Notes under the pieces: generated by a model | Databases searched by the model: none | What the model saw: only the letters and a program-made list of their open reading frames with translations | What the model was told of the DNA's origin: nothing | Position numbers and translations under genes: made by a program | Shown: in pieces, positions 1 through 7,674 of the stretch | Position numbering within the stretch: position 1 is the stretch's first letter | Layout: every line of letters begins with the position of its first letter | Assembly: GCA_910588975.1 (NCBI GenBank) | Contig: CAJUSE010000022.1 | Span: forward strand, 1-31,791 | Reading direction: 5' to 3' | DNA from: an uncultured Oscillospiraceae bacterium | Lineage (GTDB): Bacteria > Bacillota > Clostridia > Oscillospirales > Oscillospiraceae | Length of the DNA: 31,791 nucleotides

Positions 1-494
1 CACTTGCAGGAGGTACACCAGTTCACCGGCATGGTGGTCTTGTAGGCCAGGCCGTTTTTGTAGAGCTGGAGGAAGATCCACTGGGTCCACTTATAGTAGT
101 CCGGGTCGGTGGTGTTCACCTCCCGGTCATAGTCAAAGGAGTAACCCAGGGCCTGAAGCTGGCGGCGGAAGTTGGTGATGTTGTCGTGGGTGACGATGCG
201 GGGGTGGATGTGGTTTTTGATGGCGTAGTTCTCGGTGGGCAGGCCGAAGGCGTCGTAGCCGATGGGGAACAGGACGTTATAGCCCTCCATACGCTTTTTC
301 CGGCTGATGACGTCCATGGCGGTAAAGGGCCGGGCGTGGCCCACGTGGAGCCCCTGACCCGAGGGGTAGGGGAACTCAATAAGGCCGTAGAATTTGGGCT
401 TGTCCCCCCCGGTCTGGGCGGCAAAGACCTTCTCCTCCAGCCACTTTTTCTGCCACTTGGGCTCAATGTTGGCGAAATCGTACTTCAATTCCAT
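1..494 (-). CDS. leuS: Leucyl-tRNA synthetase, N-terminal part (cut by window edge)
   Basis: Charges tRNA-Leu with leucine in the cytoplasm. The first 164 codons are present and the gene runs off the left edge. The protein starts MELKYDFANIEPKWQKKW, as LeuRS proteins do, and has the class I HIGH-type signature as HVGH within the stretch PYPSGQGLHVGHARP, followed by the LeuRS-typical YDAFGLPTENYAI block. The last visible residues, VNWCTSCK, are the start of the zinc/editing-side region. The ATG at 492-494 is the only start that gives the family N-terminus; the Shine-Dalgarno is weak (GAAAG). A clear promoter lies 38 bases upstream, and the leader is too short for a T-box, so tRNA-dependent antitermination is not indicated here. 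Very sure of the family. Confidence 0.96.
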   Translation of the reverse strand, partial: MELKYDFANIEPKWQKKWLEEKVFAAQTGGDKPKFYGLIEFPYPSGQGLHVGHARPFTAMDVISRKKRMEGYNVLFPIGYDAFGLPTENYAIKNHIHPRIVTHDNITNFRRQLQALGYSFDYDREVNTTDPDYYKWTQWIFLQLYKNGLAYKTTMPVNWCTSCK

Positions 495-532
495 CACGCT
501 TTCTTTTCGTAATAGGTGGAAAATTACCATCC

Positions 533-561
533 ATTATATATGAAAATTTCTCTGATTGCAA
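533..561 (-). promoter_or_regulatory. Sigma-A type promoter of leuS
   Basis: On the minus strand TTGCAA (556-561) is followed after 17 bases by TATAAT (533-538), a perfect -10 box. The start codon lies about 38 bases below the -10. No operator or T-box stem is visible between them. Confidence 0.75.
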
Positions 562-622
562 GGGGGCAGGAAAGGAAAGGAGGGCTTAGAAAAAACTTCT
601 TCCAAATTTAAGGAAATTTTTA

Positions 623-651
623 TTTCCTTTCTCCCGTGGATTTGATACAAT
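623..651 (+). promoter_or_regulatory. Probable promoter of the 687-1229 gene
   Basis: TACAAT (646-651) is a good -10 box. The best -35 at 17-base spacing is TTTCCT (623-628), which matches only half the consensus. The flanking DNA is AT-rich in an otherwise GC-rich window, which supports a promoter. It points away from the leuS promoter. Confidence 0.55.
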
Positions 652-686
652 AGATTTAACGATAAACGAAATAAGGGGGGAGAATT

Positions 687-1229
687 ATGGCCCAGGGCAC
701 CCATACCATTTATATCCTGTTCAGCCGCTCCACCACTGTGCCCTCCCGGCTCATCCACCTCTTTGCCGGCGGAGCCTATACCCACGTCTCCCTGGGGCTG
801 GACGGCCCCAACGGCCCCTTCCACACCTTTGCCCGGAAGTATCCCCGGCTGCCCTTGCCTGCGGGTCTTGTGCGGGAGGTGCCCGGCCGGGGCTTCTTCG
901 GTCTGCACCCGGCCACCCCCTGCTGCCTGTTCACCCTGGAGGTGGGGGAGGAGGTCTACCGCTCCCTGACAGAAAAGCTGGAGGGGATGTACCGGCAGCA
1001 GGAGAAATACCACTACAATGTGCTGGGGGCCATCACCGCCTATTTTTACATTCCCCTGCGCCGGCAGTGGCACTACTTCTGCTCCCAGTTTGTGGCCGAG
1101 GCCCTCTCTGAGAGCGGGGCGGTGACCCTGCCCCGGGAGCCGGATCTCACCCGCCCCATGGATATCTACGCCCTCATGGGTCCGGGAGAGCCGGTGATGC
1201 AGGGCGTGATCGGTGATCTGGAGGCATAA
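687..1229 (+). CDS. Permuted papain-like (YiiX/NlpC-P60 superfamily) small hydrolase
   Basis: 180-residue protein without signal peptide or membrane segment. A histidine in YTHVSLGLDG (His33) precedes a cysteine in HYFCSQFVAEAL (Cys132), the circularly permuted order (His first, Cys late) seen in YiiX/YaeF-type papain-like enzymes. Members of that superfamily cut amide or ester bonds in peptidoglycan-derived or lipid substrates; the substrate here is unknown. The ATG at 687 is preceded by GGGGGGAG at 6-7 bases. The gene stands alone: leuS diverges on its left and a strong terminator follows its stop. It could also be described only as a hypothetical protein; the fold assignment rests on the two motif regions and the overall length. 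Confidence 0.65.
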   Translation: MAQGTHTIYILFSRSTTVPSRLIHLFAGGAYTHVSLGLDGPNGPFHTFARKYPRLPLPAGLVREVPGRGFFGLHPATPCCLFTLEVGEEVYRSLTEKLEGMYRQQEKYHYNVLGAITAYFYIPLRRQWHYFCSQFVAEALSESGAVTLPREPDLTRPMDIYALMGPGEPVMQGVIGDLEA

Positions 1230-1233
1230 CAGA

Positions 1234-1273
1234 AGGGACAGCTCCCCGGAGCTGTCCCTCTTTTCTTTTTTTT
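1234..1273 (+). terminator. Intrinsic terminator after the permuted papain-like gene
   Basis: Perfect 12-base inverted repeat (1234-1245 with 1248-1259) starting 4 bases after the stop codon, followed by a T-rich run (TCTTTTCTTTTTTTT) from 1259. Textbook rho-independent terminator. Confidence 0.93.
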
Positions 1274-1290
1274 GTATTTGCTGTACTTCC

Positions 1291-1313
1291 GTAGGGGCGG
1301 CCTGTGGCCGCCC
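1291..1313. repeat. REP-like hairpin GTAGGGGCGGCC...GGCCGCCC
   Basis: GTAGGGGCGG starts a short unit that folds as GGGCGGCC (1295-1302), loop TGT, GGCCGCCC (1306-1313). The same ten bases recur inverted at 1538-1547, so they bracket the larger element between 1342 and 1499. Confidence 0.6.
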
Positions 1314-1341
1314 GATCTTTGCCGCTATGGAGGTGCCTCTT

Positions 1342-1499
1342 GGGCCGGGAAAAATACCCCTTCCCCGGCGGCATTTCCATCACGTGGCCGGACGAGCCCC
1401 GGTGTTTTCCCCGACCTTCCGTGGCGCCGGAGGCGCCCCAATGCCCTACGGGCATCGCTCCTATCATGGGAGCCGGAGAAGGGGTATTTTTCCCGGCCC
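1342..1499. repeat. MITE-like palindromic element, copy A (158 bp)
   Basis: The ends are inverted repeats of 28 bases (1342-1369 and 1472-1499) with one mismatch; each contains the shared core AAAAATACCCCTTC. Inside lie two further hairpins: GGCGCC-GGA-GGCGCC (1423-1437) and ATGCCC-TAC-GGGCAT (1441-1455). A homologous element in reverse orientation is at 15252-15405. No transposase is encoded. The region between the gene at 687-1229 and ptsI (1230-1543) contains only the terminator, this element and its flanking repeats. Could be a non-autonomous transposon or a structured intergenic repeat. Confidence 0.85.
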
Positions 1500-1537
1500 G
1501 TCACCACAGATACAAGACCGAGGCGGCAGCCAAGACC

Positions 1538-1547
1538 CCGCCCCTAC
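1538..1547. repeat. Outer inverted copy of GTAGGGGCGG, containing the ptsI stop
   Basis: CCGCCCCTAC here is the exact inverse of 1291-1300. Read on the minus strand it gives CAAGTAGGGGCGG, in which TAG (1544-1546) is the stop codon of ptsI. The same arrangement (AAG TAG GGG) ends the gene beside element copy B. Confidence 0.7.
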
Positions 1548-3271
1548 TTGAGGGGCCCCTGGTCCCTTTCACACGTCCTCTCCAAAAATTCCCGCACCTG
1601 TGTCTCGCTCTCCATCTCCATGGCCTGCCCGGCCACCGCTTTGGCCCGGTCCATGGACCACCGGGCGATCTCCCGCCGGGCGGCAAGGACACTGGCCGGG
1701 TTTACCGAAAATTCGTCCAGCCCGAAGGCCAGCCAAAGGGGGATGAGGGCGCTCTGGGCCGCCGCCTCCCCGCACATGCCCACGGGGATGCCCGCCCGGT
1801 GCCCGGCGGCAATGACATGCCGGACCAGCCGCAGCACCGCCGGGTCAAAGGGGGAGCCTATGGCGGCCACCGCCGGGTTGCCCCGGTCGGCGCAGAGGGT
1901 GTACTGGGTCAGATCGTTGGTGCCGATGGAGAAAAAGTCTACCTCCCGGGCCAGCACATCGGCCATGACGGCGGCGGCGGGGGTCTCCACCATGACACCC
2001 AGGGGCAGCTCACCCACCGCCGTTCCTTGCTTCTCCAGCTCCTCCCGGGCCTGGGAGAGCAGGCCCCTGACCTGGCGAAGCTCTTCCACGCTGGTCACAA
2101 AGGGCACCATGGCCCGGACCGGCCCCAGGGCGGCCGCCCGGAGCAGCGCCCGCAGCTGGGGGAGCAGCAGCTCCGGCCGGCTCAGGCACAGCCGGATGGC
2201 CCGGTTGCCCAGAAAGGGGTTCTCCTCCCGGGGCAGGTCCAGGGCAGGGGCGGGCTTGTCCCCGCCGATGTCCAGGGTGCGGACAATGACCTCTCCCCGG
2301 GGAAACTGCCCCGCCAGCTGGGCAAAGAGCCGATATTGCTCCTCCTCATCGGGGAGGGTGGGCCGGTCCAGAAAGAGAAATTCCGTGCGCAGCAGGCCGA
2401 TGCCCTGGGCCCCGGCCCGGGCGGCCAGCTCTCCCTCCTGGGCCGAACCCACGTTGCAGGAGAGGTTGACCGCCGCCCCGTCGGCGGTGCGGGTCTCCCT
2501 GCCCCGAAAGGTTTCCAGCTCCGCCTGTTCCAGTGCCGCTTCCTCCCGCCGCCGGCGGTGGTCGGCCAAAATGTCCTCCCCCGGCTCCACCAGAGCCGTC
2601 CCCGCCCCGGCGTCCACCGCCACCATGGCCCCGTGGGCCACGGCATCCAGCAGGCCGGGAACGCTGAACAGGGCGGGCAGACCTGCCGAGCGGCAGAGGA
2701 TGGCGGCGTGGGAGGTGTAGCCCCCCGCCTGGGCCAGCACTGCCGCCACATGGCGGCTGTCCAGGGCGGAGACCATGGAGGCGGTGAGCTCCTCCACCAC
2801 CAGCACGGTGTCCGGGGGCAGGGCGGACAGGTCGGGCCCCTCCCGGCCCAGAAGGAGGGCGAGCAGCCGGCGGCGCAGGTCGTCCACATCGGCGGCACGC
2901 TGGGCCAAGAGGGGGTCTCCCGAGGCGGCAAAGAGGTCCATAAAGCCCCGGCAGACCCGGTCTGCCGCCCCCTCGGCGCTCTCTCCGGCGTTGAGGTGTT
3001 CTTCCGTCTGACTGTGAAAATAGGGGTCGGCCAGCATGGCAAGCTGTCCCTCCAGGATGGCGGCCCGGTCCTCTCCTCCCTCCCGGCGGGCGGCCTGAAT
3101 GAGGGCCTGGGTGGCCCCGGTGAGGGCGGCCGTGGCCCGGTCAAGCCGCTCCCCCTCCTCCCGGGGGCTGCCGGCGGCAGCGGGGTCAAAGGACAGGTCG
3201 GGGGAGACCATCCGCACCGCCCGGCCCACCCCGATGCCCGGGGAGACGGAGAGCCCCTTCAGCTCTCTCAC
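1544..3271 (-). CDS. ptsI: PTS enzyme I (phosphoenolpyruvate-protein phosphotransferase)
   Basis: Transfers phosphate from PEP to HPr, the first step of sugar uptake by the phosphotransferase system, in the cytoplasm. 575 residues, normal for the family. The swivelling phosphohistidine domain carries the phosphorylated histidine in GGYTSHAAILCRS (His188). The C-terminal PEP-binding barrel shows LLRTEFLF, RTLDIGGDKP, the FFSIGTNDLTQY block and the active-site cysteine in GMCGEAA (Cys500). Translation starts at GTG (3269-3271), whose last two bases overlap the TGA stop of ptsH (GTGA), with GGGAG just upstream, so the two genes are translationally coupled. The stop codon lies in the edge repeat of element A. 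Last gene of the fructose operon. Confidence 0.97.
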   Translation of the reverse strand: MRELKGLSVSPGIGVGRAVRMVSPDLSFDPAAAGSPREEGERLDRATAALTGATQALIQAARREGGEDRAAILEGQLAMLADPYFHSQTEEHLNAGESAEGAADRVCRGFMDLFAASGDPLLAQRAADVDDLRRRLLALLLGREGPDLSALPPDTVLVVEELTASMVSALDSRHVAAVLAQAGGYTSHAAILCRSAGLPALFSVPGLLDAVAHGAMVAVDAGAGTALVEPGEDILADHRRRREEAALEQAELETFRGRETRTADGAAVNLSCNVGSAQEGELAARAGAQGIGLLRTEFLFLDRPTLPDEEEQYRLFAQLAGQFPRGEVIVRTLDIGGDKPAPALDLPREENPFLGNRAIRLCLSRPELLLPQLRALLRAAALGPVRAMVPFVTSVEELRQVRGLLSQAREELEKQGTAVGELPLGVMVETPAAAVMADVLAREVDFFSIGTNDLTQYTLCADRGNPAVAAIGSPFDPAVLRLVRHVIAAGHRAGIPVGMCGEAAAQSALIPLWLAFGLDEFSVNPASVLAARREIARWSMDRAKAVAGQAMEMESETQVREFLERTCERDQGPLK

Positions 3272-3534
3272 AGGTCTCCCAGCCCCGAGCGGATAAGCTC
3301 CAGGGCGGCGGCGAGGGCGGCGTCCTCATCGGTGCCGGTACACTCCACGGTGAGGGAGTCCCCCGCCTTGATGCAGGCGGCCATGATGTTCATAATGCTT
3401 TTGCCGTCTACCACGTGGTCCCCACGGCGGAGGATGACCTCGCTTTGGAATTTGCCCATGGCCTGGGCAAAGAGGTTGGCCGGGCGCATATGGAACCCCT
3501 GGGGATTGACGACACGGACGGTGGCAGAGACCAT
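3268..3534 (-). CDS. ptsH: HPr phosphocarrier protein
   Basis: Small cytoplasmic phosphocarrier that takes phosphate from enzyme I and passes it to sugar-specific EIIA domains. 88 residues. The active-site histidine is His15 in NPQGFHMRPA, and Ser46 in DGKSIMNIM is the regulatory site used by HPr kinase in Gram-positives, so this copy could act in catabolite control as well as transport. GGAGGT lies 7 bases before the ATG. It overlaps ptsI by four bases and follows fruA after a 64-base gap that holds a strong hairpin. Confidence 0.96.
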   Translation of the reverse strand: MVSATVRVVNPQGFHMRPANLFAQAMGKFQSEVILRRGDHVVDGKSIMNIMAACIKAGDSLTVECTGTDEDAALAAALELIRSGLGDL

Positions 3535-3564
3535 ATGAGATACCTCCGTAAATTTGAAAGTTAA

Positions 3565-3594
3565 GGAAAGGCTCCCCGGCAGGGGAGCCTTTCC
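3565..3594 (-). terminator. Hairpin between fruA and ptsH, possible partial terminator
   Basis: 13-base perfect stem (3565-3577 with 3582-3594), loop GGCA, lying 4 bases after the fruA stop. In the minus direction it is followed by TTAACTTTC, not a full U-run, so some transcripts may read through into ptsHI. No good promoter for ptsH was seen in the gap. Confidence 0.6.
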
Positions 3595-3598
3595 CGTA

Positions 3599-5659
3599 TT
3601 ACCGGCTCTCCCGGCTTTTCAGCAGGCCCAGCAGGGCCATGCCGATCACAGAGCCCACCACCAGGGCGAGGATATACATGGCCATGTTGCCCATGACGGG
3701 AAAGACGAAGATGCCGCCGTGGGGGGCGGGCAGGGTGCAGCCAAAGGCCATGGACAGTCCCCCCGCCACCGCCGAGCCGGCCATACAGGCCGGGATGACC
3801 CGTACCGGGTCGGCGGCGGCAAAGGGGATGGCCCCCTCAGTGATGAAGCACAGGCCCATAATATAGTTCACCAGGCCGTTCTTCTGCTCCTCCTGGGAAA
3901 AGCGGCCGGGGAAGAAGGTGCAGGCCAGGGCCACGGCCAGGGGCGGGACCATCCCCCCCACCATGACGGCGGCCATGATGGGGGAGGCCACTGCCTCCCC
4001 TGCGGCGCCGACCAGGGAGGCGGTGCCAAAGAGGTAGGCCGCCTTGTTGAAGGGCCCGCCCATGTCAATGGCCATCATGCCGCCCACCACGGCCCCCAGC
4101 AGAATGGCGCTGGTGCCGCTGAGGGACTCCAGCGCCCCGGTGACCATGGTGTTGAGCATGCCCACCAGGGGGTTGAGGGCGCACATGACCGCCCCCATGG
4201 CGGCAATGCCTGCCAGAGGATAAATGAGCACCGGCTTGATTCCCTCCACCGCCCGGGGCAGGCCCTCGCAGAGCTTTTCCAGGGCCAGCATGACATAGCC
4301 GGCCAAAAAGCCGGCCAGCAGGGCACCCAGAAAGCCCGCCGACACCGCCGTCCCCGCCGGGGAGGCAAAGGTGGCCCCGGATACGGCCAGGGCGCCCCCC
4401 ACAAAGCCGGGGGCCAGGCCGGGCCGGTCGGCAATGGACTGGGCGATATAGCCCGAGAGGATGGGCAGCATGAAGTTGAAGGCCAGCCCGCCAACATTTT
4501 TCAAAAAGGCGGCCAAGGGGGTGATGAGGCCGAAGTCGGCAAAGTTGTCCTCTCCCACCGCCCCGGCATCGGCCAGAAAGGCCAGGGCGATGAGGATGCC
4601 GCCCCCGATGACAAAGGGGAGCATGTGGCTCACCCCATTCATCAGGTGCTTGTAGACCTGCCGCCCCGTCCCCTCGCCGGCGATGCCCTCCGCCGAGCGG
4701 CCGCCGCCGGCTTTGCAGATGGGCCCCTCTCCAGCGGCGGCCTGCCGGAGGAGGGACTCGGGCTTGTTGATGCCGTCGGAGACGGGGACCGAGAGAAGGG
4801 GCTTGCCGGCAAAGCGGCCCAGCTCCACCTTTTTGTCGGCGGCGATGATGACGCCGTGGGCGGAGGCGATCTCCTCGGAGGACAATTTATTTTTTGCGCC
4901 CCCCGATCCCTGGGTCTCCACCTTCACCGAAATGCCCAGCCGCCTGCCCGCCTTCTCCAATGCCTCGGCGGCCATGTAGGTGTGGGCGATGCCGGTGGGG
5001 CAGGCGGTGACGGCCACCACATGGTAATTTGACCCTGTTTCTGGGGCGTTTTCCCCTGCTTTTCCCTCGCTTTTTGGGGCCATTTCCCCTGATTTCGGGG
5101 TTCCTACCTCGGTCTTTTCCCCATTTTTCGGGGGTACAGAGGGCTGTTTTGGGCCATTTTGAGCCGGTTTGGCGGGGTCAGGAGAGGCGTTTTTGGGGTA
5201 TTTTTCCCGCTCTGCCCGGTCGATGACGGCCAAAAAGGTCTTTTTGTCCCGGGCCTGGAGCAGCTTTTCCCGGAATTGCTCGTCCATGAGAAGGACCATG
5301 AGCCGGGACAGAATTTCCAAATGGTCGTCCCCGCCCTCCTGGGGGGCGGCGATGGCAAAGAGCAGCTGGGCCTTCTGCCCGTCGGGGCTGCCCCAATCCG
5401 CCCCCTCCCGGAGGGTGAGGGCGGCAAGGCCAGGGCGGCTGACGGCGGAGGATTTTGCATGGGGGACAGCCACCCCGCCGCCGATGGCCGTGCTGCCCTG
5501 GTCCTCCCGGGCGAGGAGGGCAGTTTTGTAAGCCTTGGGGTCAGTGAGATTGCCGGAATTGTTCTGGAGCTGGACCAGCTGGTCCAAAGCGGCGTTTTGA
5601 TCCTTTGCCCCGGCGTTGAGGGCTATCCCCTCGGGGCGGAGCAGATCGGTGATCCTCAA
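3599..5659 (-). CDS. fruA: Fructose-specific PTS enzyme IIABC
   Basis: Takes up fructose (possibly related sugars) and phosphorylates it to fructose 1-phosphate at the membrane. Domains in order: EIIA about residues 1-150 with the phosphorylated histidine in GGGVAVPHAK (His67); a Lys/Pro/Glu-rich linker about 154-210; EIIB with its phosphocysteine in VVAVTACPTGIAHTY (Cys220); EIIC about 335-686 with many membrane segments and the blocks MGGPFNKAAY and ITEGAIPFA. The ORF can be read from a GTG at 5666, but that codon touches the Shine-Dalgarno AAAAGGAG (5668-5675); a TTG at 5657-5659 sits 8 bases from it and is the better start (686 residues). It follows fruK by about 70 bases in the same direction. 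The EIIA-EIIB-EIIC order matches FruA of Bacillus type. Confidence 0.93.
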   Translation of the reverse strand: MRITDLLRPEGIALNAGAKDQNAALDQLVQLQNNSGNLTDPKAYKTALLAREDQGSTAIGGGVAVPHAKSSAVSRPGLAALTLREGADWGSPDGQKAQLLFAIAAPQEGGDDHLEILSRLMVLLMDEQFREKLLQARDKKTFLAVIDRAEREKYPKNASPDPAKPAQNGPKQPSVPPKNGEKTEVGTPKSGEMAPKSEGKAGENAPETGSNYHVVAVTACPTGIAHTYMAAEALEKAGRRLGISVKVETQGSGGAKNKLSSEEIASAHGVIIAADKKVELGRFAGKPLLSVPVSDGINKPESLLRQAAAGEGPICKAGGGRSAEGIAGEGTGRQVYKHLMNGVSHMLPFVIGGGILIALAFLADAGAVGEDNFADFGLITPLAAFLKNVGGLAFNFMLPILSGYIAQSIADRPGLAPGFVGGALAVSGATFASPAGTAVSAGFLGALLAGFLAGYVMLALEKLCEGLPRAVEGIKPVLIYPLAGIAAMGAVMCALNPLVGMLNTMVTGALESLSGTSAILLGAVVGGMMAIDMGGPFNKAAYLFGTASLVGAAGEAVASPIMAAVMVGGMVPPLAVALACTFFPGRFSQEEQKNGLVNYIMGLCFITEGAIPFAAADPVRVIPACMAGSAVAGGLSMAFGCTLPAPHGGIFVFPVMGNMAMYILALVVGSVIGMALLGLLKSRESR

Positions 5660-5730
5660 TGAGAACACTCCTTTTCAATGTTGAAAAAGGCGTATGTCGA
5701 GGAAAGAAGAAGGGTATGTGGGCGAAAAGG

Positions 5731-6636
5731 TTATGAAATGCTGCGATAAAGCCGGCGAATATCCTCCCCGCTGGCCAAAGAGGGGGAGAAGGCGGTGGCG
5801 CTGCCGGCGGCTATGCCCAGGCGCAGCCCTTCTTCGGGGCCGCCACGGTCATAGCCCACCAGAAAGCCGGCCACCATGGAGTCCCCTGCCCCCACCGAGT
5901 TGACCAGGCTTCCCAGGGGGGCGGGACAGGCGAGGATCCGGCCCTCCCCGGTGCGCAGGAGGGCCCCTGACGGGCCGAGGGAGACCAGCACATTTTGTGC
6001 CCCCTGCTCCTGAAGCCGGGCGGCACAGGCGGATATGGCATTCTGGTCGGTGGGGGAGAGGGCGGTATGGCACAGGCCTTCCAGCTCCCGGAGGTTGGGC
6101 TTGATGAGGAAGGGGCGGTGGGGGAGGGCTTTGCGGAGAAGCTCTCCCTCGGCATCCACCACCGTCCGTACTCCGGCGGGCAGGAGGGAGAGCAGGCGCT
6201 CATAAGTGGTATCGGGCAGGGAGGGGGGCACCGAGCCGGAGAGGACCAAGGTGTCCCCGGGGTGAAGGCGGGAGAGCTTGTCCCCAAAAAGGTCCAGGGC
6301 CTGGGGCGGGATGGTGGGGCCGGCGCCGTTGAGCTCGGTCTCCTCCCCGGCACGGACCTTGACATTGATGCGGTTCTCCCCGGCGGGGAGACGGATGAAG
6401 TCGGTGTCCACCCCAGCCTGGGCCAGCAGCTGCTCCAGCAGGGTGCCCAGGCTGCCGGCCACAAAGCCCAGAGCGGTGGTCTCTGCCCCCAGGGCATGGA
6501 GGATGCGGGAGACGTTGATCCCCTTGCCCCCGGGGGAGAGGGTCTGGCTCCCGGCCCGGTTGGTCCGGCCCGGGGTGAGGGTGTCAAAGGTCATGGCGCA
6601 GTCCAGGGCGGGGTTGAGGGTGACGGTGCAGATCAT
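5731..6636 (-). CDS. fruK: 1-Phosphofructokinase (PfkB family)
   Basis: Phosphorylates fructose 1-phosphate, the product of the neighbouring fruA transporter, to fructose 1,6-bisphosphate. 301 residues. Opens MICTVTLNPALDCAM, with the sugar-phosphate binding block SPGGKGINVSRIL (about 35-46) and the ATP/catalytic signature NSVGAGDSMVAGF with catalytic Asp252. The open frame extends far upstream, but the ATG at 6634-6636 with GGAGG about 9 bases before it gives the family N-terminus. First gene of the operon fruK-fruA-ptsH-ptsI. No DeoR-type fruR regulator gene is next to it. Confidence 0.95.
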   Translation of the reverse strand: MICTVTLNPALDCAMTFDTLTPGRTNRAGSQTLSPGGKGINVSRILHALGAETTALGFVAGSLGTLLEQLLAQAGVDTDFIRLPAGENRINVKVRAGEETELNGAGPTIPPQALDLFGDKLSRLHPGDTLVLSGSVPPSLPDTTYERLLSLLPAGVRTVVDAEGELLRKALPHRPFLIKPNLRELEGLCHTALSPTDQNAISACAARLQEQGAQNVLVSLGPSGALLRTGEGRILACPAPLGSLVNSVGAGDSMVAGFLVGYDRGGPEEGLRLGIAAGSATAFSPSLASGEDIRRLYRSIS

Positions 6637-6948
6637 GGGGCTGGCCTCCTTTCCTTTGGGCCTATGATACCCCCAAAGGGGGGAAGGGGACAAGGGGAAT
6701 GTGAAAATTTGCCGGCGGTACATCCAGTATATCCACCGGACGGGAAATGTAATCAAAAAATGTGCCTGGCCTGTGGGGCGGGGCGTCAGGGCCTGTGGGG
6801 CGGGAAAAGGGAAGCTGTGGTGCAGGGAGAGGGGTTGCCGGGGCGGGTGAAAGAAAATCTTAAGGCTTTTTTCGCCCATCCCTAAAAATTTTGTAAGGCG
6901 GTGTATAAAAACCTCTGCTATGATGGGGGCAGAAAGGGAGGTTTTTCC
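6637..6948. promoter_or_regulatory. 312-base divergent regulatory region between fruK and the ABC exporter
   Basis: No gene seen. For fruK, a weak candidate promoter on the minus strand is TTGTCC (6688-6693), 18 bases, TATCAT (6664-6669). Toward the exporter there are AT-rich stretches with TTGTAA (6891-6896), TATAAA (6904-6909) and TATGAT (6919-6924), but no pair has good spacing, so no promoter is assigned with confidence. No clear fructose-repressor operator was recognised. Confidence 0.4.
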
Positions 6949-7674
6949 ATGGAATATGTCTTGACAGCAGAGGGACTGACCAAGCACTACAAGGGCTTTG
7001 AGGCCCTTCGGGGGCTGGATATCCACGTGCCCAAGGGGGCCATCTACGGCCTTGTGGGCCGCAACGGGGCGGGTAAGACCACCCTCATCCGGCTCATTTG
7101 CGGGCTGCAGCGGCCCACGGCGGGCAGTTACAGCCTTTGGGGCATCCCGGCGGACAGCAGGGAGATCGCCGCAGCCCGGCAGCGGATGGGGGCGGTGGTG
7201 GAGACTCCCTCCATCTATCTGGACCTGACGGCGGAGGAAAACCTGCGCCAGCAATACGCCGTTCTGGGCAGGCGGGATGCTGACACCATCCCCGGTCTGT
7301 TGGAGCTGGTGGATCTGCGGCACACGGGGAAGAAAAAGGCGAGGGACTTTTCCCTGGGTATGCGGCAGCGGCTGGGCATCGCCGTGGCGCTGGCGGGGGA
7401 GCCGGAATTCCTGGTGCTGGACGAGCCGGTGAACGGCCTGGATCCCCAGGGCATCATTGAGATGCGGCGGCTTATTCTGAAGCTGAACCAGGAGCGGGGC
7501 ATCACCGTCCTCATCTCCAGCCACATTTTGGACGAGCTGGCCCGGCTGGCCACCCACTACGGCTTTGTGGAGGGGGGCCGGATGGTGCGGGAGGTGACCG
7601 CCGCCGACCTGGGTGGCGAGGAGAGCCTGGAGGACTACTTTATGGAGCTGATCGGAGGGGCGAGAGATGACTGA
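6949..7674 (+). CDS. ABC exporter ATP-binding protein (BcrA/antibiotic-type)
   Basis: ATPase of an export system; pairs with the membrane protein encoded next. 241 residues. Walker A GRNGAGKT (37-44), signature FSLGMRQRLGIA (about 134-145), Walker B EFLVLDEPVNGLD (about 153-165) and the switch histidine in ISSHILDEL. The ATG at 6949 has GGGAGG 7 bases upstream; an earlier in-frame start lacks a ribosome site. The sequence type resembles BcrA/YxlF-like subunits of bacitracin- or lantibiotic-resistance exporters, but the substrate is unknown. It overlaps the permease gene by 8 bases. No sensor kinase or regulator gene is adjacent. Confidence 0.92.
   Translation: MEYVLTAEGLTKHYKGFEALRGLDIHVPKGAIYGLVGRNGAGKTTLIRLICGLQRPTAGSYSLWGIPADSREIAAARQRMGAVVETPSIYLDLTAEENLRQQYAVLGRRDADTIPGLLELVDLRHTGKKKARDFSLGMRQRLGIAVALAGEPEFLVLDEPVNGLDPQGIIEMRRLILKLNQERGITVLISSHILDELARLATHYGFVEGGRMVREVTAADLGGEESLEDYFMELIGGARDD

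Noticed and set aside
495..640. T-box leader for leuS (also considered for gltX and trpS)
   Set aside because: Leaders are under about 60 bases and lack the T-box sequence and terminator stems.
1304..3538. Long plus-strand open frames (744 and 482 codons) opposite ptsI/ptsH
   Set aside because: Antisense to clear ptsI and ptsH; low-complexity Gly/Pro/Arg/His content typical of GC-rich shadow frames, no ribosome site or domain.
3554..5032. 492-codon plus-strand frame opposite fruA
   Set aside because: Gly/His/Gln-rich shadow of the EIIC/EIIB coding sequence; no family features.
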